A stretch of 64,000 nucleotides of DNA from Pseudohongiella nitratireducens (GCF_001642735.1 NZ_LWHM01000001.1:248001-312000); one strand, 5' to 3'. Positions 35,459 to 46,387 are shown, numbered from the stretch's first letter. Made by a program: numbers and translations. Notes: a model not told the origin generated them from the letters alone.

Positions 35459-37279
35459 TTATTCTCCGCCCTGCTGATTATCATTATCACCACCAGACCT
35501 GTCGTCCCGGGCCCCATCGATCCAGGCATAGGTGAAGTCCGTTTCTGCCCCGATTACCCGTCTCAGCATACCCTTCAACTCAGGGTGCGTGACATAAACA
35601 TAACCGCGTTCGTAGTTGGGCATGATCACGACATCTTCGTGGATGATGCGTTGAATCTCGGCAAACGCCTGCATTCGCTCCCCGGTATCCAGTGAACTTT
35701 GCGCGATGCGAATCTGGGCATCCAGCTCAGGGTTACTGTAGCGCCCCCGGTTATTGAGATTCCAGGAGGCAAACAGGTCCGCAAAGGTGAGTGGGTCGTT
35801 GTAGTCCGGGCCCCATCCAGCCATGACCAGATCGAATTCACCACTGGTCATTTTGTCCAGCCGCTGCCGGAAGATCTGAGCATCGATAACAACATCAATA
35901 CCCAGGTTGCGTTGAAACACCTCCTGATAATACTCGGCCTGCATACGGGCATTCGGCGAGTCACCAGTCAACAATGCCAGCGGTGGCAGTTCCTCAAGCT
36001 CCATCTCATCCAGGGCCTTTTGCAAATATTCTCTGGCCAGCTCAATATTGCGTTCATAAACAGGCGCCGGATGCTCCTGCCGGAATGGACGTTCTTTCCC
36101 CTGAAGCCAGACCGGAAAGAGGCTTTCTCCGGGCAAATAACCCGGCAGTTTGATAACCCGGTTCACCAGTTCACCCGGGTCCTGGGCCAGCGTCAGCGCC
36201 ATGCGCAAATTCTTGTTGGTGGTCAGCCGACCGTCCCGATGATTGAACTCGATATACCAGACGGTTCCCTCCATGAAGCGATCAATCTGCCACCCCTGAA
36301 ACATGGCCTCTTCCAGCATTTGCGAGCCCAGGTTGGTCATTACAATCTGCTCATCCTTAAACAGGTTGAGCAACGTATTGGGGTCGGAAGTCATGTGGGC
36401 GAAGTTGATTGCATCCAGTCGGATACGTTCTTTGTCCCAGTAATACGGGTTTTTAACCAGGCGCATGCTGGCCCCGTGTACCCAGCTTTCAATCATGAAG
36501 GGACCGTTATATAGCAGCTCATCAGCATCCGCCCCGTAACGTCCGTTGGTCTGCTCATAGAATGCTTCGTTAGCCGGCATATAGGTGACAAAAGCCACCA
36601 TACGGTCGAAGTAAGCGATGGGCGTCTCCAGTGTCACTTCCAACGTAAAGTCGTCAACGGCCTGCACACCAACATCATCGAGTGGCACTTCACCGTTGTT
36701 AGCGGCTTCGGCATTCAGAATGGGATAGAGAATGAAGGCGTATTGCGAGCCAGTAGAGGGGGCGAGTACGTTTTTCCAGGCGAATTCAAAATCATGTGCT
36801 GTGACCGCTTCGCCATTGCTCCAACGAGCGTTCTCGCGCAAGTGGAATGTCATGACATTGCCGTTTAACGCCCACTGCTCAGCAACACCACCAACCAGGT
36901 CACCGTGTTCGTCATAACGCAGCAACCCTTCCATCACATGGTTCAGTACCTGGCCACTGATGGAATCTGTCGATCGCATACTGTTCATTTGCGGGGGTTC
37001 ATCACGTAGATGAGATGTAATTTCGTTGTTTTCGTAATCAATAGCAGAACTGGATACGGTCGACTGGCTACTGGTTAATCCGGCCAGAGCATCCAGCAGA
37101 AACATGGTAACCAACAAACCCACTACCGCCACAATGGCAAATGTCAGCAACTGTTTCCCTGCTGCACTGATCAGATTCTGACCCTGAGCACTGTTGTCGC
37201 CGGGAACCTTGTCCGCTTCCACTGCTGGCTCTGATTCTATAGGGGCACTGGATTGGCGATAATTGGGTTCCTGTTGCAT
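35459..37279 (-). CDS. Extracellular solute-binding protein, family 5 (OppA-like), membrane-anchored
   Basis: A 606-residue peptide-binding protein and the first gene of the importer cluster. Instead of a cleavable signal or lipobox it has a ~45-residue polar cytoplasmic tail rich in Glu/Asp/Gln and one transmembrane helix (LLTFAIVAVVGLLVTMFLLDAL), so it should stay tethered to the inner membrane. The binding domain follows: LRDEPPQMNSMRSTDSISGQ, EGLLRYDEHGDLVGGVAEQW, ARWSNGEAVTAHDFEFAWKN and PDYNDPLTFADLFASWN are strongly OppA/DppA/XP55-like. An inner-membrane tether is known for Gram-positive OppA by lipid anchor, but an N-terminal helix is unusual for this family in a Gram-negative. Confidence 0.92.
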   Translation of the reverse strand: MQQEPNYRQSSAPIESEPAVEADKVPGDNSAQGQNLISAAGKQLLTFAIVAVVGLLVTMFLLDALAGLTSSQSTVSSSAIDYENNEITSHLRDEPPQMNSMRSTDSISGQVLNHVMEGLLRYDEHGDLVGGVAEQWALNGNVMTFHLRENARWSNGEAVTAHDFEFAWKNVLAPSTGSQYAFILYPILNAEAANNGEVPLDDVGVQAVDDFTLEVTLETPIAYFDRMVAFVTYMPANEAFYEQTNGRYGADADELLYNGPFMIESWVHGASMRLVKNPYYWDKERIRLDAINFAHMTSDPNTLLNLFKDEQIVMTNLGSQMLEEAMFQGWQIDRFMEGTVWYIEFNHRDGRLTTNKNLRMALTLAQDPGELVNRVIKLPGYLPGESLFPVWLQGKERPFRQEHPAPVYERNIELAREYLQKALDEMELEELPPLALLTGDSPNARMQAEYYQEVFQRNLGIDVVIDAQIFRQRLDKMTSGEFDLVMAGWGPDYNDPLTFADLFASWNLNNRGRYSNPELDAQIRIAQSSLDTGERMQAFAEIQRIIHEDVVIMPNYERGYVYVTHPELKGMLRRVIGAETDFTYAWIDGARDDRSGGDNDNQQGGE

Positions 37280-37383
37280 GACTGTCTCGTTAGCTCGCTA
37301 TTTAAGGCGTACATCAAACTGATAATCAACGTCGATTTGGCTGACTGTTTTAGCTAGCCGGATTTTAGTTGACCTGGCTTTGG

Positions 37384-37411
37384 TTGACCCGCTTTTTGGC
37401 TGCTTTATACT
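37384..37411 (+). promoter_or_regulatory. Sigma-70-type promoter for the MscS channel gene
   Basis: TTGACC (37384-37389) and TATACT (37406-37411) with a 16-base spacer closely match the consensus and face mscS, which starts 134 bases downstream. The leader is long; I see no hairpin or small gene in it. Confidence 0.55.
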
Positions 37412-37544
37412 TCAATAGCTTCACGCAAGGCTGCTGAGGCTATTTACAAAAAGGATACCTTAGGCATTCAGTTGAGTCGATAGCCAGGCAACAAATAATG
37501 AACACATTCATGTAACACCCACAAACCACTATCAAGGCAGCGTT

Positions 37545-38390
37545 TTGAGCGAAGAAATCGAACAAGTGGCAGAGATCTACCAACTGGTAACCACCTTCCT
37601 GGTGACCTATAGCTTCCAGATAGTCGGCGCAATCATCATTCTTTTGATTGGCCTGCTCATCGCCAGAAAAGTTCATAATCTGATATTGGCTCTATGCCAA
37701 AAGAAAGGCCTGGACATCACGCTCAGCCGGTTCATTGCCAGCGCGATCCGGCTACTGGTGGTGGCCATGGTTGGCATCATTGCCCTGAACAAGGTAGGGA
37801 TCAGTGTCACCCCATTGATTGCAGCGATCGGCGCCATCGGTTTAGGTGCCGGCCTGGCCGTTCAAGGCCTGTTATCCAACTACGGCGCTGGTCTCAACAT
37901 TATCCTTGCCAGACCTTTTGTCATCGGCGATACGATCCATGTTGAAGGGGTAAAGGGCATTGTGGAAGAAATCCACCTGGCCTACACCATGCTTTCAGAC
38001 GAAGATGGCGTGAGTATCATGATCCCCAACAAACATATCATCGGCGAGGTTATTCATAACTCGCAAAGTGATAGCCTGCAGGCCCTGAGTGTTGGCATTG
38101 CATATCACTGCGACCCTAAATCGGCCATCAAGGTCATCCAGCAGGCAGTTAGCAAACTCCCCGGACTTAGCACACAACGAGCACCATTGATCGGCATTGA
38201 CGGTTTTGGCGACAGCAGCATCGATATCGGTGTGCGCCTATGGGTCAAAACTGACCGCCTGTTTGAAATCAGGTATGCCGCCAATATGGCCATTCACGAG
38301 GCCCTGGAAGAGGCTGGCATAGAGATACCTTTCCCACAGCGAGATATCCATATTTCCTCCACCGATACAGAACTGGCAGCTGAAAAGTAA
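37545..38390 (+). CDS. mscS: Small-conductance mechanosensitive channel, MscS family
   Basis: A 281-residue heptameric stretch-activated channel that releases solutes on osmotic downshock. TM1 is FQIVGAIIILLIGLLIARKV, TM2 SAIRLLVVAMVGIIALNKV, and the pore helix TM3 has the Gly/Ala packing pattern AAIGAIGLGAGLAVQGLLSN followed by ILARPFVIGDTIHVEG. The beta and C-terminal domains end with FPQRDIHI. The start is TTG at 37545, with AAGG about nine bases upstream; no ATG gives a full first helix. The stop codon forms the loop of a terminator hairpin (38376-38405). Confidence 0.94.
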   Translation: MSEEIEQVAEIYQLVTTFLVTYSFQIVGAIIILLIGLLIARKVHNLILALCQKKGLDITLSRFIASAIRLLVVAMVGIIALNKVGISVTPLIAAIGAIGLGAGLAVQGLLSNYGAGLNIILARPFVIGDTIHVEGVKGIVEEIHLAYTMLSDEDGVSIMIPNKHIIGEVIHNSQSDSLQALSVGIAYHCDPKSAIKVIQQAVSKLPGLSTQRAPLIGIDGFGDSSIDIGVRLWVKTDRLFEIRYAANMAIHEALEEAGIEIPFPQRDIHISSTDTELAAEK

Positions 38391-38405
38391 CTTTTCAGCT
38401 GCTTT
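38376..38405 (+). terminator. Terminator whose loop is the mscS stop codon
   Basis: GCAGCTGAAAAG and CTTTTCAGCTGC pair perfectly over 12 bp; the three bases between them are TAA, the mscS stop (38388-38390). TTTTGT follows the stem. The last four codons of mscS form the left arm. Confidence 0.8.
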
Positions 38406-38571
38406 TGTCCCAGTTTTTACCCTAAATGCGAACCACATCACAAATCGGAGGAGTTAAACTGTCTTCATGGCGATTCTGTCGTTCGCATGCACACTCTGCG
38501 CGCTTTTCACTATTTTCCGCAGGGCGCTAGCCAACCCAATTCGCAATTCAAAACAAGAAAGGATTTTTGAT

Positions 38572-39639
<1,068 letters not shown>

Positions 39640-39656
39640 TCAATATTGATCAACGC

Positions 39657-39692
39657 AAAAGGGCCAGCCTGGAAACAGACTGGCCCTTTTTT
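39657..39692. terminator. Bidirectional terminator between the Asp/His-rich gene and a lipoprotein gene
   Basis: AAAAGGGCCAG and CTGGCCCTTTT (39657-39667, 39680-39690) pair over 11 bp around a 12-base loop, with A runs on the left and TTTTTT on the right. It lies between two convergent stop codons and can serve both. Confidence 0.85.
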
Positions 39693-39693
39693 G

Positions 39694-40032
39694 TTAGCGG
39701 CGCACTCGCCGCAAGACCTGCACTTCCCCATCAGTAATTTGACGCATCAGGTCAGGTGTCTCAAACTCGATTCGGCTCTCCACTTGTTGCCCCATGGCAT
39801 TCAGGCGAATATGGTCCTCGTCAATCCACTCATAATTCAGATGCAATCCCAGATCATGTACGGTAATTTCCCCGACATTATATTCCAGAGTAACAGGCTG
39901 GCCATCGAACTCGGCTCGCCAGGTTCCCTGAATCATGACCTGTTTGGAAAGCGGTGGTGACTGAGTGCTGCACGCGACCATCAATCCCAACAGGCTAGCC
40001 AGCGCCCCAACTTGCAACACCCTGTTTATCAT
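39694..40032 (-). CDS. Small predicted lipoprotein
   Basis: A 112-residue protein with lipobox LMVACSTQ after a hydrophobic signal (MINRVLQVGALASLLG). The mature ~90 residues are beta-rich with regular strand-turn spacing: IQGTWRAEFDGQPVTLEYNV, GLHLNYEWIDEDHIRLNAMG and VLRRVRR. I do not recognise a family; the I-x-G-T-W opening resembles small lipocalin-like folds, which is only a shape analogy. Start at 40032 is chosen because the signal begins there; the upstream ATG at 40074 adds 14 residues overlapping nothing known. Confidence 0.68.
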   Translation of the reverse strand: MINRVLQVGALASLLGLMVACSTQSPPLSKQVMIQGTWRAEFDGQPVTLEYNVGEITVHDLGLHLNYEWIDEDHIRLNAMGQQVESRIEFETPDLMRQITDGEVQVLRRVRR

Positions 40033-40190
40033 CTGGTTTACTCCTGTAAATAGCATTCTCCATTGAGATGCCACACCTTGTCATGTTTTACCGTGAACTT
40101 CCAGTCAGGGTATTTTCGGTGCACAATGCTGCTGCATTTCATATACAGCAACAAAGGCCAGTCACTGGCCCGGACCAACGAGGTGAGAAT

Positions 40191-40421
40191 ATGGCAGGTC
40201 ACGGTAGTACGCTCAAGCCTGGGAAATATGAACACTATAAAGGCAACTATTATGAAGTGATCGATGTTGCCAGGCATAGTGAAACAGGCGAGCTGTTAGT
40301 GGCTTATCGACCACTGTACGGTGAAGGAGCCCTCTGGGTTCGCCCACTGGACATGTTTACAGAGACTGTCACAGTGAACGGGCAAACCCGGCCCCGTTTT
40401 CGTTACTCTGGCGACACCTGA
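40191..40421 (+). CDS. DUF1653 family small protein
   Basis: A 76-residue cytoplasmic protein whose core [38 protein letters not shown] and [17 protein letters not shown] is nearly the DUF1653 consensus; function is unknown. GAGGTGAG just before ATG 40191 fixes the start; the frame is open upstream to 40068 but that part is not conserved. It ends 19 bases inside the convergent trhO gene. Confidence 0.9.
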   Translation: MAGHGSTLKPGKYEHYKGNYYEVIDVARHSETGELLVAYRPLYGEGALWVRPLDMFTETVTVNGQTRPRFRYSGDT

Positions 40422-41413
40422 GACTGGCCAGCTTCAGCGCTGCGTTGCTGTGCCTTGAAGGCCAGTTTTTCCTGACGACGCCGCTCGATCACTGTCGACA
40501 TCGGCTCGCCTATATGAGTCTCGCCTCGCTCTTGTGCCAGTTTGATCTGGCGCTCACGCTCGGCATAACGTCGTAACTGATCCTGGCTGTGCTGGTCGTA
40601 GCAATGCGGACAACTGATCCCGGGGCGGAAATGTGGTGAACTCTTTTCTGCTTCGGTAATCGGCATACGGCAGGCATGGCACTGATCATAAGAACCACGC
40701 TCTAACCGGTGGTTAACCGTTACCCTGTTATCAAAGACAAAACACTCGCCCTTCCATTTGGACTTGGTCTCTGGCACTTCCTCCAGGTACTTCAGGATAC
40801 CGCCTTTCAGATGGTAGACCTCTTCAAAGCCCTGTTGCTTGAGAAACGCCGTTGATTTTTCGCAGCGAATACCACCCGTGCAAAACATCGCCACTTTTTT
40901 ATGTTTTTTGGGATTCAGGTTGCTTTCTACGTACTCAGGGAACTCGCGGAATGCATCAGTACTCGGGTTAACAGCCCCTTCAAAAGTACCGATTTCATAC
41001 TCATAGTTATTGCGGGTATCAATCAACAGAACATCAGGGTCAGAAATCAGATCATTCCATTTTTTGGCATCCACATAAGTGCCCACCACCTGGTTCGGGT
41101 CGACATCCTCAACCCCCATCGTGACAATTTCTTTCTTGAGTTTGACCTTGGTACGGTAGAACGGATTTTCTTCCGTGTAGGACTCTTTTACTTCAATTCC
41201 GTTAAATCGATCATCCTGGGCCAACCAGGACAGGACAGCATCGATCTCTTCACGAAGACCCGCGATAGTGCCATTCAGCCCTTCACGCGCCAGTAACAGC
41301 GTGCCTTTTACCTGATTATCCAGCATGACCCGGTGCAATGGGGCACGCAAATTCTCAAAGTCGTCAAGCCTGACGAAGCGGTACATGGCCGCAACTACAA
41401 CCTTGTCAGTCAT
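40403..41413 (-). CDS. trhO: tRNA uridine(34) hydroxylase, rhodanese-like
   Basis: Makes 5-hydroxyuridine at tRNA position 34 by an O2-dependent route, the first step of cmo5U/mcmo5U. The 336-residue protein (E. coli YceA/TrhO family) has an N-terminal acylphosphatase-like domain ([20 protein letters not shown]), the rhodanese domain with active-site Cys in [17 protein letters not shown], and a Cys-rich C-terminal segment ([22 protein letters not shown]). Start at 41413 follows GGAGAAGAGA directly. It overlaps the DUF1653 gene by 19 bases tail to tail. Confidence 0.95.
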   Translation of the reverse strand: MTDKVVVAAMYRFVRLDDFENLRAPLHRVMLDNQVKGTLLLAREGLNGTIAGLREEIDAVLSWLAQDDRFNGIEVKESYTEENPFYRTKVKLKKEIVTMGVEDVDPNQVVGTYVDAKKWNDLISDPDVLLIDTRNNYEYEIGTFEGAVNPSTDAFREFPEYVESNLNPKKHKKVAMFCTGGIRCEKSTAFLKQQGFEEVYHLKGGILKYLEEVPETKSKWKGECFVFDNRVTVNHRLERGSYDQCHACRMPITEAEKSSPHFRPGISCPHCYDQHSQDQLRRYAERERQIKLAQERGETHIGEPMSTVIERRRQEKLAFKAQQRSAEAGQSQVSPE

Positions 41414-41474
41414 TCTCTTCTCCTGGTAGCTGACCGGATCGTAAATCCGGCGCACGGGTTAAGGGGGCGGGATT

Positions 41475-43292
41475 TTACCCTAATTCGTACTCGTGCTCAT
41501 TGATTATACGCAAAAATTCCTGACCGAATTTTGACAGCTTGCCTTGTCCGACACCGTTTACTGCCAAAAGTTGCTGTTCGTTAAGCGGGCGCAGCTGCAC
41601 CATATCAAGCAGGGTGGCGTCATGAAAAATGACATAGGGCGGCACATCATGCTCATCAGCCAGCTGTTTGCGACACTGGCGAAGATCTTCCCAAAGGCGC
41701 TGATCTTCCGGCAACAGATCAACCACAGCACGTTTGCGGCTGCTTGCCCGGCTGACGTCTTTCACATCTTCGCGCATCATTAATTCTTTTTCACCACGCA
41801 GGACTGGCCGTGCTTTTTCTGTCAGATAAAGCGCCCCAAACTGCTGATGGTCAGCACCAAGATAACCGCCCGCAATAAGTTGCCTGAAAACCGACTGCCA
41901 TTGGCTTTTATCCAGCTCACGTCCGATGCCGAATGTTGAAACCCGGTGGTGCCCATTTGATAGTATGCGCTCACTCTCAACGCCCAGCAGAATTTCTGTC
42001 GCATAGCTGACGCCAAACCGCTGACCAGCGCGATACACTGCCGATAATGCCTTCCTGGCCGCTTCAGTGCCATCCCAGGTTGGTGGCGGCTGCAGGCAGG
42101 TGTCGCAGTTGCCACAGGCATCGGGTGCACTCTCACCAAAATAATGACGCAGCGCCTGCCGCCGACAGCTGGTGATCTCACACAACCCCAGCATGGCATC
42201 CAGGCGGATTTGCTCCTGGCGCTTGAATTGCTCATTGCCTTGTGAGCTGTCCAGCATCTGCCGTAATTTGATCACGTCCTGTAAACCATAGACCATCCAG
42301 GCTGTCGCTGCTTGCCCGTCGCGTCCGGCGCGACCGGTTTCCTGATAATAGGACTCCACGCTTTTGGGCAAATCCAGGTGCACAATGAAGCGCACATCCG
42401 GCTTATCAATTCCCATTCCAAAGGCAATCGTTGCCACGATAATGACGCCGTCTTCGCGTAAAAAGCGTTGCTGATTAAACATCCTCAGATCTGAGCTCAA
42501 ACCGGCATGATAGGGCAAGGCATCAAAACCCTGCTGTTGCAGCCAGGCAGCTACCTCTTCGGTTTTCCGCCGCGACATACAGTAAATGATCCCGGCATCA
42601 TCAGGGTGCTCACGTCGGATAAACGCCAGCAATTGTTGGCGCGCATTACGTTTTTGCGTAATCCGGTACTGTATGTTGGGACGGTCGAAACCAGAGACAA
42701 AATGCGGGGCATCCTGCAAACCGAGCCGGCTGGCGATTTCTTCCCGGGTCGCAACATCGGCTGTTGCTGTCAGCGCTATTCTGGGGACATGAGGAAAACG
42801 CTCCTGAAGCAAGGAAAGCGACAGGTAGTCAGAGCGAAAATCGTGCCCCCACTGCGAAACACAGTGCGCTTCATCAATAGCAAACAAGGCAATATCCAGC
42901 GACTCCAGCAGCGCCAGGGTACCACTTTGGCTGAAGCGCTCGGGCGCCAGATAAAGCAGATCCAGCTCCCCTGCACGCAATTGCTGCATGACTTGACCAT
43001 AGGCTTCCGACGACAGGCTGGAGTTGATGAATCCGGCGCGCACGCCCAGCTCATCCAACGCATCGACCTGGTCTTTCATTAACGCAATCAACGGGGAAAT
43101 AACAATGCCGACACCTGAGCGGACCAGGGACGGGATTTGATAGCAAAGAGACTTACCACCACCGGTAGGCATCAGCACCAGGGCATTTTGACCACTAACA
43201 ACGGTATCAATAATGTCTGACTGAACACCCCGGAACTGCTCGTATCCGAACACTTTCCGCAGAACATTCAGCGAAGGTTGGATTTCGCTCAT
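41475..43292 (-). CDS. recQ: ATP-dependent DNA helicase RecQ
   Basis: A 605-residue 3'-5' helicase of the RecF recombination and fork-repair pathways. Motif I is [14 protein letters not shown], motif [16 protein letters not shown], motif [10 protein letters not shown], then [33 protein letters not shown] and [11 protein letters not shown]. The zinc site is [17 protein letters not shown] plus CGNCDTC. A C-terminal HRDC domain begins near 520 ([20 protein letters not shown]). All family parts are present and of normal length. It lies six bases downstream of the DUF3014 gene and could be cotranscribed with it. Confidence 0.97.
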   Translation of the reverse strand: MSEIQPSLNVLRKVFGYEQFRGVQSDIIDTVVSGQNALVLMPTGGGKSLCYQIPSLVRSGVGIVISPLIALMKDQVDALDELGVRAGFINSSLSSEAYGQVMQQLRAGELDLLYLAPERFSQSGTLALLESLDIALFAIDEAHCVSQWGHDFRSDYLSLSLLQERFPHVPRIALTATADVATREEIASRLGLQDAPHFVSGFDRPNIQYRITQKRNARQQLLAFIRREHPDDAGIIYCMSRRKTEEVAAWLQQQGFDALPYHAGLSSDLRMFNQQRFLREDGVIIVATIAFGMGIDKPDVRFIVHLDLPKSVESYYQETGRAGRDGQAATAWMVYGLQDVIKLRQMLDSSQGNEQFKRQEQIRLDAMLGLCEITSCRRQALRHYFGESAPDACGNCDTCLQPPPTWDGTEAARKALSAVYRAGQRFGVSYATEILLGVESERILSNGHHRVSTFGIGRELDKSQWQSVFRQLIAGGYLGADHQQFGALYLTEKARPVLRGEKELMMREDVKDVSRASSRKRAVVDLLPEDQRLWEDLRQCRKQLADEHDVPPYVIFHDATLLDMVQLRPLNEQQLLAVNGVGQGKLSKFGQEFLRIINEHEYELG

Positions 43293-43298
43293 GAGGGG

Positions 43299-44165
43299 TC
43301 AATCAGCCTGGAGACGCTCCCGGTATGCAGGTAAACGCTGTTTGAGCCGCTGCAGGTTCTCGGGACCAATGCGAATCAACTGTTTTTGCACAGGTGGCAG
43401 GCTTTCGTAACGGTTTTCTGCATAAATGTATTGCACAGTGGGCTTGATCAACTGATAGGGCCCCTCATCTGGCGTAAACGCCATGACCTGCTCAATGGCC
43501 CTAAGCACAACCTGATCAAAATCTTCCTGAAAACCTATTTCGGCATAAGCTTCCTGGAACAAAGGCTTCATCTGTCGATACAGGGACATGACAGCGGTCG
43601 GTTCCATCTCCGTTAAGGTGCTGATCATCGGCTCGTAGCGCTGATAATTGGCAGTTGCCAACTCGTAGAAATTGTCACCCACTTCATTGACCTCAAATTC
43701 GCCGGGGACACGTCGCAACGGATACTCAAGCTGCGGCAGCTCACCTTGCGAAGCATTGTGAACAAATACGACAAACTTCCTGATCACATCGTCAGGCGCC
43801 AGCAGGCGCAGCAGACTTGCACCCAGTTCCATTTCAGCCAGGCGATTAAACAGCATGGTATCGCTTTGATTCAAGGAAGGGAGTTCAACTTCTGTCTCTG
43901 ACATACTTTCGGCACCAGGCTGCTGCTCATCCACTACCTGATTATTAGCAGCTGGCGCAGGCACTTGCCTGACTGGCCGGGTTTCTTCAGCTTCTTCCTG
44001 TGCTGGCGCGACCTGGACCGGTGTTTCCACAGGACGCGGGATCGGCGTATCCAGCTCGACCGTCCGGGTTGTTTCCGGTGGTTCGAACGTCATCGCCAAG
44101 TAAATAAGAAAGCCCATCCCGATCAGGGAGAGCAGTGCAACGATTGCCAGGGTTTTATGCGCCAT
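43299..44165 (-). CDS. DUF3014 membrane-anchored protein
   Basis: A 288-residue protein with one N-terminal membrane helix (LAIVALLSLIGMGFLIYLAM), a Pro/Glu-rich linker of ~70 residues, and a DUF3014 domain: LLRLLAPDDVIRKFVVFVHN, NYQRYEPMISTLTEMEPTA, YRQMKPLFQEAYAEIGF and AIEQVMAFTPDEGPYQLI. The domain should be periplasmic. DUF3014 has no assigned function. Start at 44165 puts the helix at the N-terminus; the longer frame to 44258 adds a Cys-rich stretch without support. Neighbours: recQ downstream (six bases) and an exported helical protein upstream. Confidence 0.85.
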   Translation of the reverse strand: MAHKTLAIVALLSLIGMGFLIYLAMTFEPPETTRTVELDTPIPRPVETPVQVAPAQEEAEETRPVRQVPAPAANNQVVDEQQPGAESMSETEVELPSLNQSDTMLFNRLAEMELGASLLRLLAPDDVIRKFVVFVHNASQGELPQLEYPLRRVPGEFEVNEVGDNFYELATANYQRYEPMISTLTEMEPTAVMSLYRQMKPLFQEAYAEIGFQEDFDQVVLRAIEQVMAFTPDEGPYQLIKPTVQYIYAENRYESLPPVQKQLIRIGPENLQRLKQRLPAYRERLQAD

Positions 44166-44268
44166 AGTGAGCGGTATTCTTGCACAGGGGATAGAACACG
44201 GGCAATAGAGAAACCCGGGGAATGACGACATTACCCGGCATAGCCACAATTGCGCCACAATTAGTCTT

Positions 44269-45354
44269 TTACCAGCTTCTCAGCCTGGCCCGGCGAACCA
44301 TACGGCCTAGTTCGTTATTCATCTCACGCATTTCTTCCAGCCGTGCTGCCACTTCAGCCTCGTTATCAGCTGTAAATCCTGGATGTTCCTCACTGAAATT
44401 CTCCATCTCATCGGCCGTTTGCATTAACGCATAGCGAGCACGCTCAAGCTGGTTCACACGCTCGCGCCGCGCCGAGCGATAATAGTCCGGATTATTGACC
44501 TGCTGCTGGTAGCAGACCCGCTGAGTCCCTCCAGCGCCGTCGGTTACAAGGCGGCACACTGTCTCAGTGACAAAACGGGGCTCGTTAAGCAGCAGATCAT
44601 CCAGGCGCTGGTAATCATACTGTCTTGCCATTTCTATTTCTGTCGAGGCAATAGCGTTGAGCAAATCCCACTGCTGGCTGGCATTCTGACGCTGCCGCGC
44701 CTCATCCAAAGCCCTTCGCTGCTCCTGGATCAACTCTCGGATTGCCATGATTGCCTGGGTCGACCCGGGCCGTAGCAGCAAGTTTTCCCGCGAGGCGGTA
44801 ATCTGCCATCGACTATAGTCCAGTAAGGCTGCTGTGTACTCCACACTATCCGGATCATGAAGGCGCCGCTGAATCTGGAACAGCAAATGCGCCGCAGCAT
44901 CGGTGCCCTCCCAGTCACGAAGTGACTGTCGTGTCGCTACCAGCGCCTTCAGGATGTCGACCTGGCTCTCATCGTAGAGGCCATAATTAAGTCGAGCCAA
45001 TTGCAATGAGTCAGACAGTAATTGCTCTGCGGTTTCATGGTTGTTCAACTCCTGTTGCAGCCGGGCCAGATCCTGCTGGACTTCCAGGCGAGCGGGATCA
45101 TAAGGACCCGCAGTCTGATTCAGGGTTGCCAACCTTTGCTCCAGCGCTGCCGCACTGTTCAGTAATTGCGCTCTGGCTGCGGAATCGTCAGGCTCAAGTT
45201 CCTGCGCGCTCTCTTCGTCAGAGGGCTCGCCAGCCGCATCTACTTCTGCTTCTGCTGCGTGGTTTTCCAACCCTGGCGCAATCCACAGCAAAAACACCGA
45301 GAGCAAGCAACACTGTCTGAACAAGCTTAGATACTGCTGAATATGTATACGCAT
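44269..45354 (-). CDS. Exported helical protein with TPR-like repeats
   Basis: A 361-residue protein with an N-terminal hydrophobic signal (CCLLSVFLLWIAPGLENHAA), an acidic linker, and helical repeats. The segment LEVQQDLARLQQELNNHETA, EQLLSDSLQLARLNYGLYDE, SQVDILKALVATRQSLRDWE resembles kinesin-light-chain/TPR units (~42-residue spacing). A long coiled coil closes the protein. Two cysteines in TETVCRLVTDGAGGTQRVCYQ probably form a disulfide. No family is recognised. The start is uncertain among several ATGs (45354, 45378, 45402); the one giving a compact signal is used. The DUF3014 gene follows on the same strand after 103 bases. Confidence 0.68.
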   Translation of the reverse strand: MRIHIQQYLSLFRQCCLLSVFLLWIAPGLENHAAEAEVDAAGEPSDEESAQELEPDDSAARAQLLNSAAALEQRLATLNQTAGPYDPARLEVQQDLARLQQELNNHETAEQLLSDSLQLARLNYGLYDESQVDILKALVATRQSLRDWEGTDAAAHLLFQIQRRLHDPDSVEYTAALLDYSRWQITASRENLLLRPGSTQAIMAIRELIQEQRRALDEARQRQNASQQWDLLNAIASTEIEMARQYDYQRLDDLLLNEPRFVTETVCRLVTDGAGGTQRVCYQQQVNNPDYYRSARRERVNQLERARYALMQTADEMENFSEEHPGFTADNEAEVAARLEEMREMNNELGRMVRRARLRSW

Positions 45355-45571
45355 ACATCCAGTATACGCCAAGGCCATTACCAGGCAATCCACCCCAATC
45401 ACAGCCCGTCATGTCAATATTATTGTAAGCACTTACTACCAAATATCAAAATCATTCTAATTCAGCATCTTACAGCCAATATTGTCACGTAATCGTCACA
45501 ATACTTTTATCAGACTGTCAAATCCGGCCATTAAGGTATCCACTAACTTGGATACAGCTGGAGACTATCGT

Positions 45572-46387
45572 ATGAAGTCGATCAACCCACCCCAGAAAAA
45601 GCGGTATCGATCCATCTTTATTTCCGATCTCCACCTTGGCTTCAAAGGTTGCCAGGCTGACCTGTTGATCGACTTTCTTAATAAAACAGATTCAGACTAT
45701 CTCTATCTGGTTGGCGATATTTTCGACGGCTGGGAGTTAAAAAAGCGTCCCTACTGGCCTGATTCTCACCAGCAAGTAGTAAAACTGATTCTGAATAAAG
45801 CGGCCAATGGCACGCGTGTCATCTACACACCAGGCAACCATGATGAACGTGCCCGGGATTTTTGTGGGCACCAGTTTGACAGAATTGAAGTCAAACACTC
45901 AGCGGTGCATGAAACCAGCGCTGGCAAGAAAATGCTGGTGCTGCACGGTGACCAGTTCGATACCGTGGTAAAAATCTCACCAGTACTGGCTCACCTGGGC
46001 AGCACCATGTACGGTCACTTGCTATTTATGAACCGCATCGTCAATGGCGCACGGCGACTGTTCGGAAAACCGTACTGGTCACTGGCTGCACACCTGAAGC
46101 ACCGGGTAAAAAACGTGGTCAGCTATATTGGCCGTTTTGAGGAAGCCGTCATTAACTCGACCCGAAGCCAGCAGCTCGATGGCGTCATTTGCGGTCACAT
46201 CCACCATGCTGAAATCACCAGTTTTGGTAAAACGCTGTACTGCAATACCGGAGACTGGGTTGAGAGCTGTACCGCGCTAATCGAATCCGCTGATGGGCAG
46301 TTGCAGATTCTGCGCTGGGCAGATGCTGATGAACGCGCCACCGAAAGCGAAGAAGAACACGATAAAGCGCTCCCGGAAGCCGCCTGA
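45572..46387 (+). CDS. LpxH-like metallophosphoesterase (UDP-2,3-diacylglucosamine diphosphatase family)
   Basis: A 271-residue calcineurin-like phosphoesterase. The metal-binding motifs are in order: FISDLHLGF (D-x-H), YLVGDIFDGWE (G-D), TPGNHDE (G-N-H-D), LHGDQFD and ICGHIHHAE (G-H-x-H). It belongs to the COG2908 branch used for UDP-2,3-diacylglucosamine hydrolysis in lipid A synthesis, but the long middle segment (FMNRIVNGARRLFGKPYWSL) marks the larger LpxH-like subgroup whose substrate is not proven. Start at 45572 has GGAG eight bases upstream; 30 codons before it lack support. Confidence 0.87.
   Translation: MKSINPPQKKRYRSIFISDLHLGFKGCQADLLIDFLNKTDSDYLYLVGDIFDGWELKKRPYWPDSHQQVVKLILNKAANGTRVIYTPGNHDERARDFCGHQFDRIEVKHSAVHETSAGKKMLVLHGDQFDTVVKISPVLAHLGSTMYGHLLFMNRIVNGARRLFGKPYWSLAAHLKHRVKNVVSYIGRFEEAVINSTRSQQLDGVICGHIHHAEITSFGKTLYCNTGDWVESCTALIESADGQLQILRWADADERATESEEEHDKALPEAA

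Noticed and set aside
35699-36514. 271-codon plus-strand frame opposite the OppA-like gene
   Set aside because: It lies wholly antisense to a well-conserved gene and its translation looks compositional, with no domain.
38467-38571. In-frame upstream start of the Asp/His-rich protein with GGAGGAG 13 bases ahead
   Set aside because: It would put 35 residues before a clean signal peptide; ATG 38572 has a well-placed AAAGGA.
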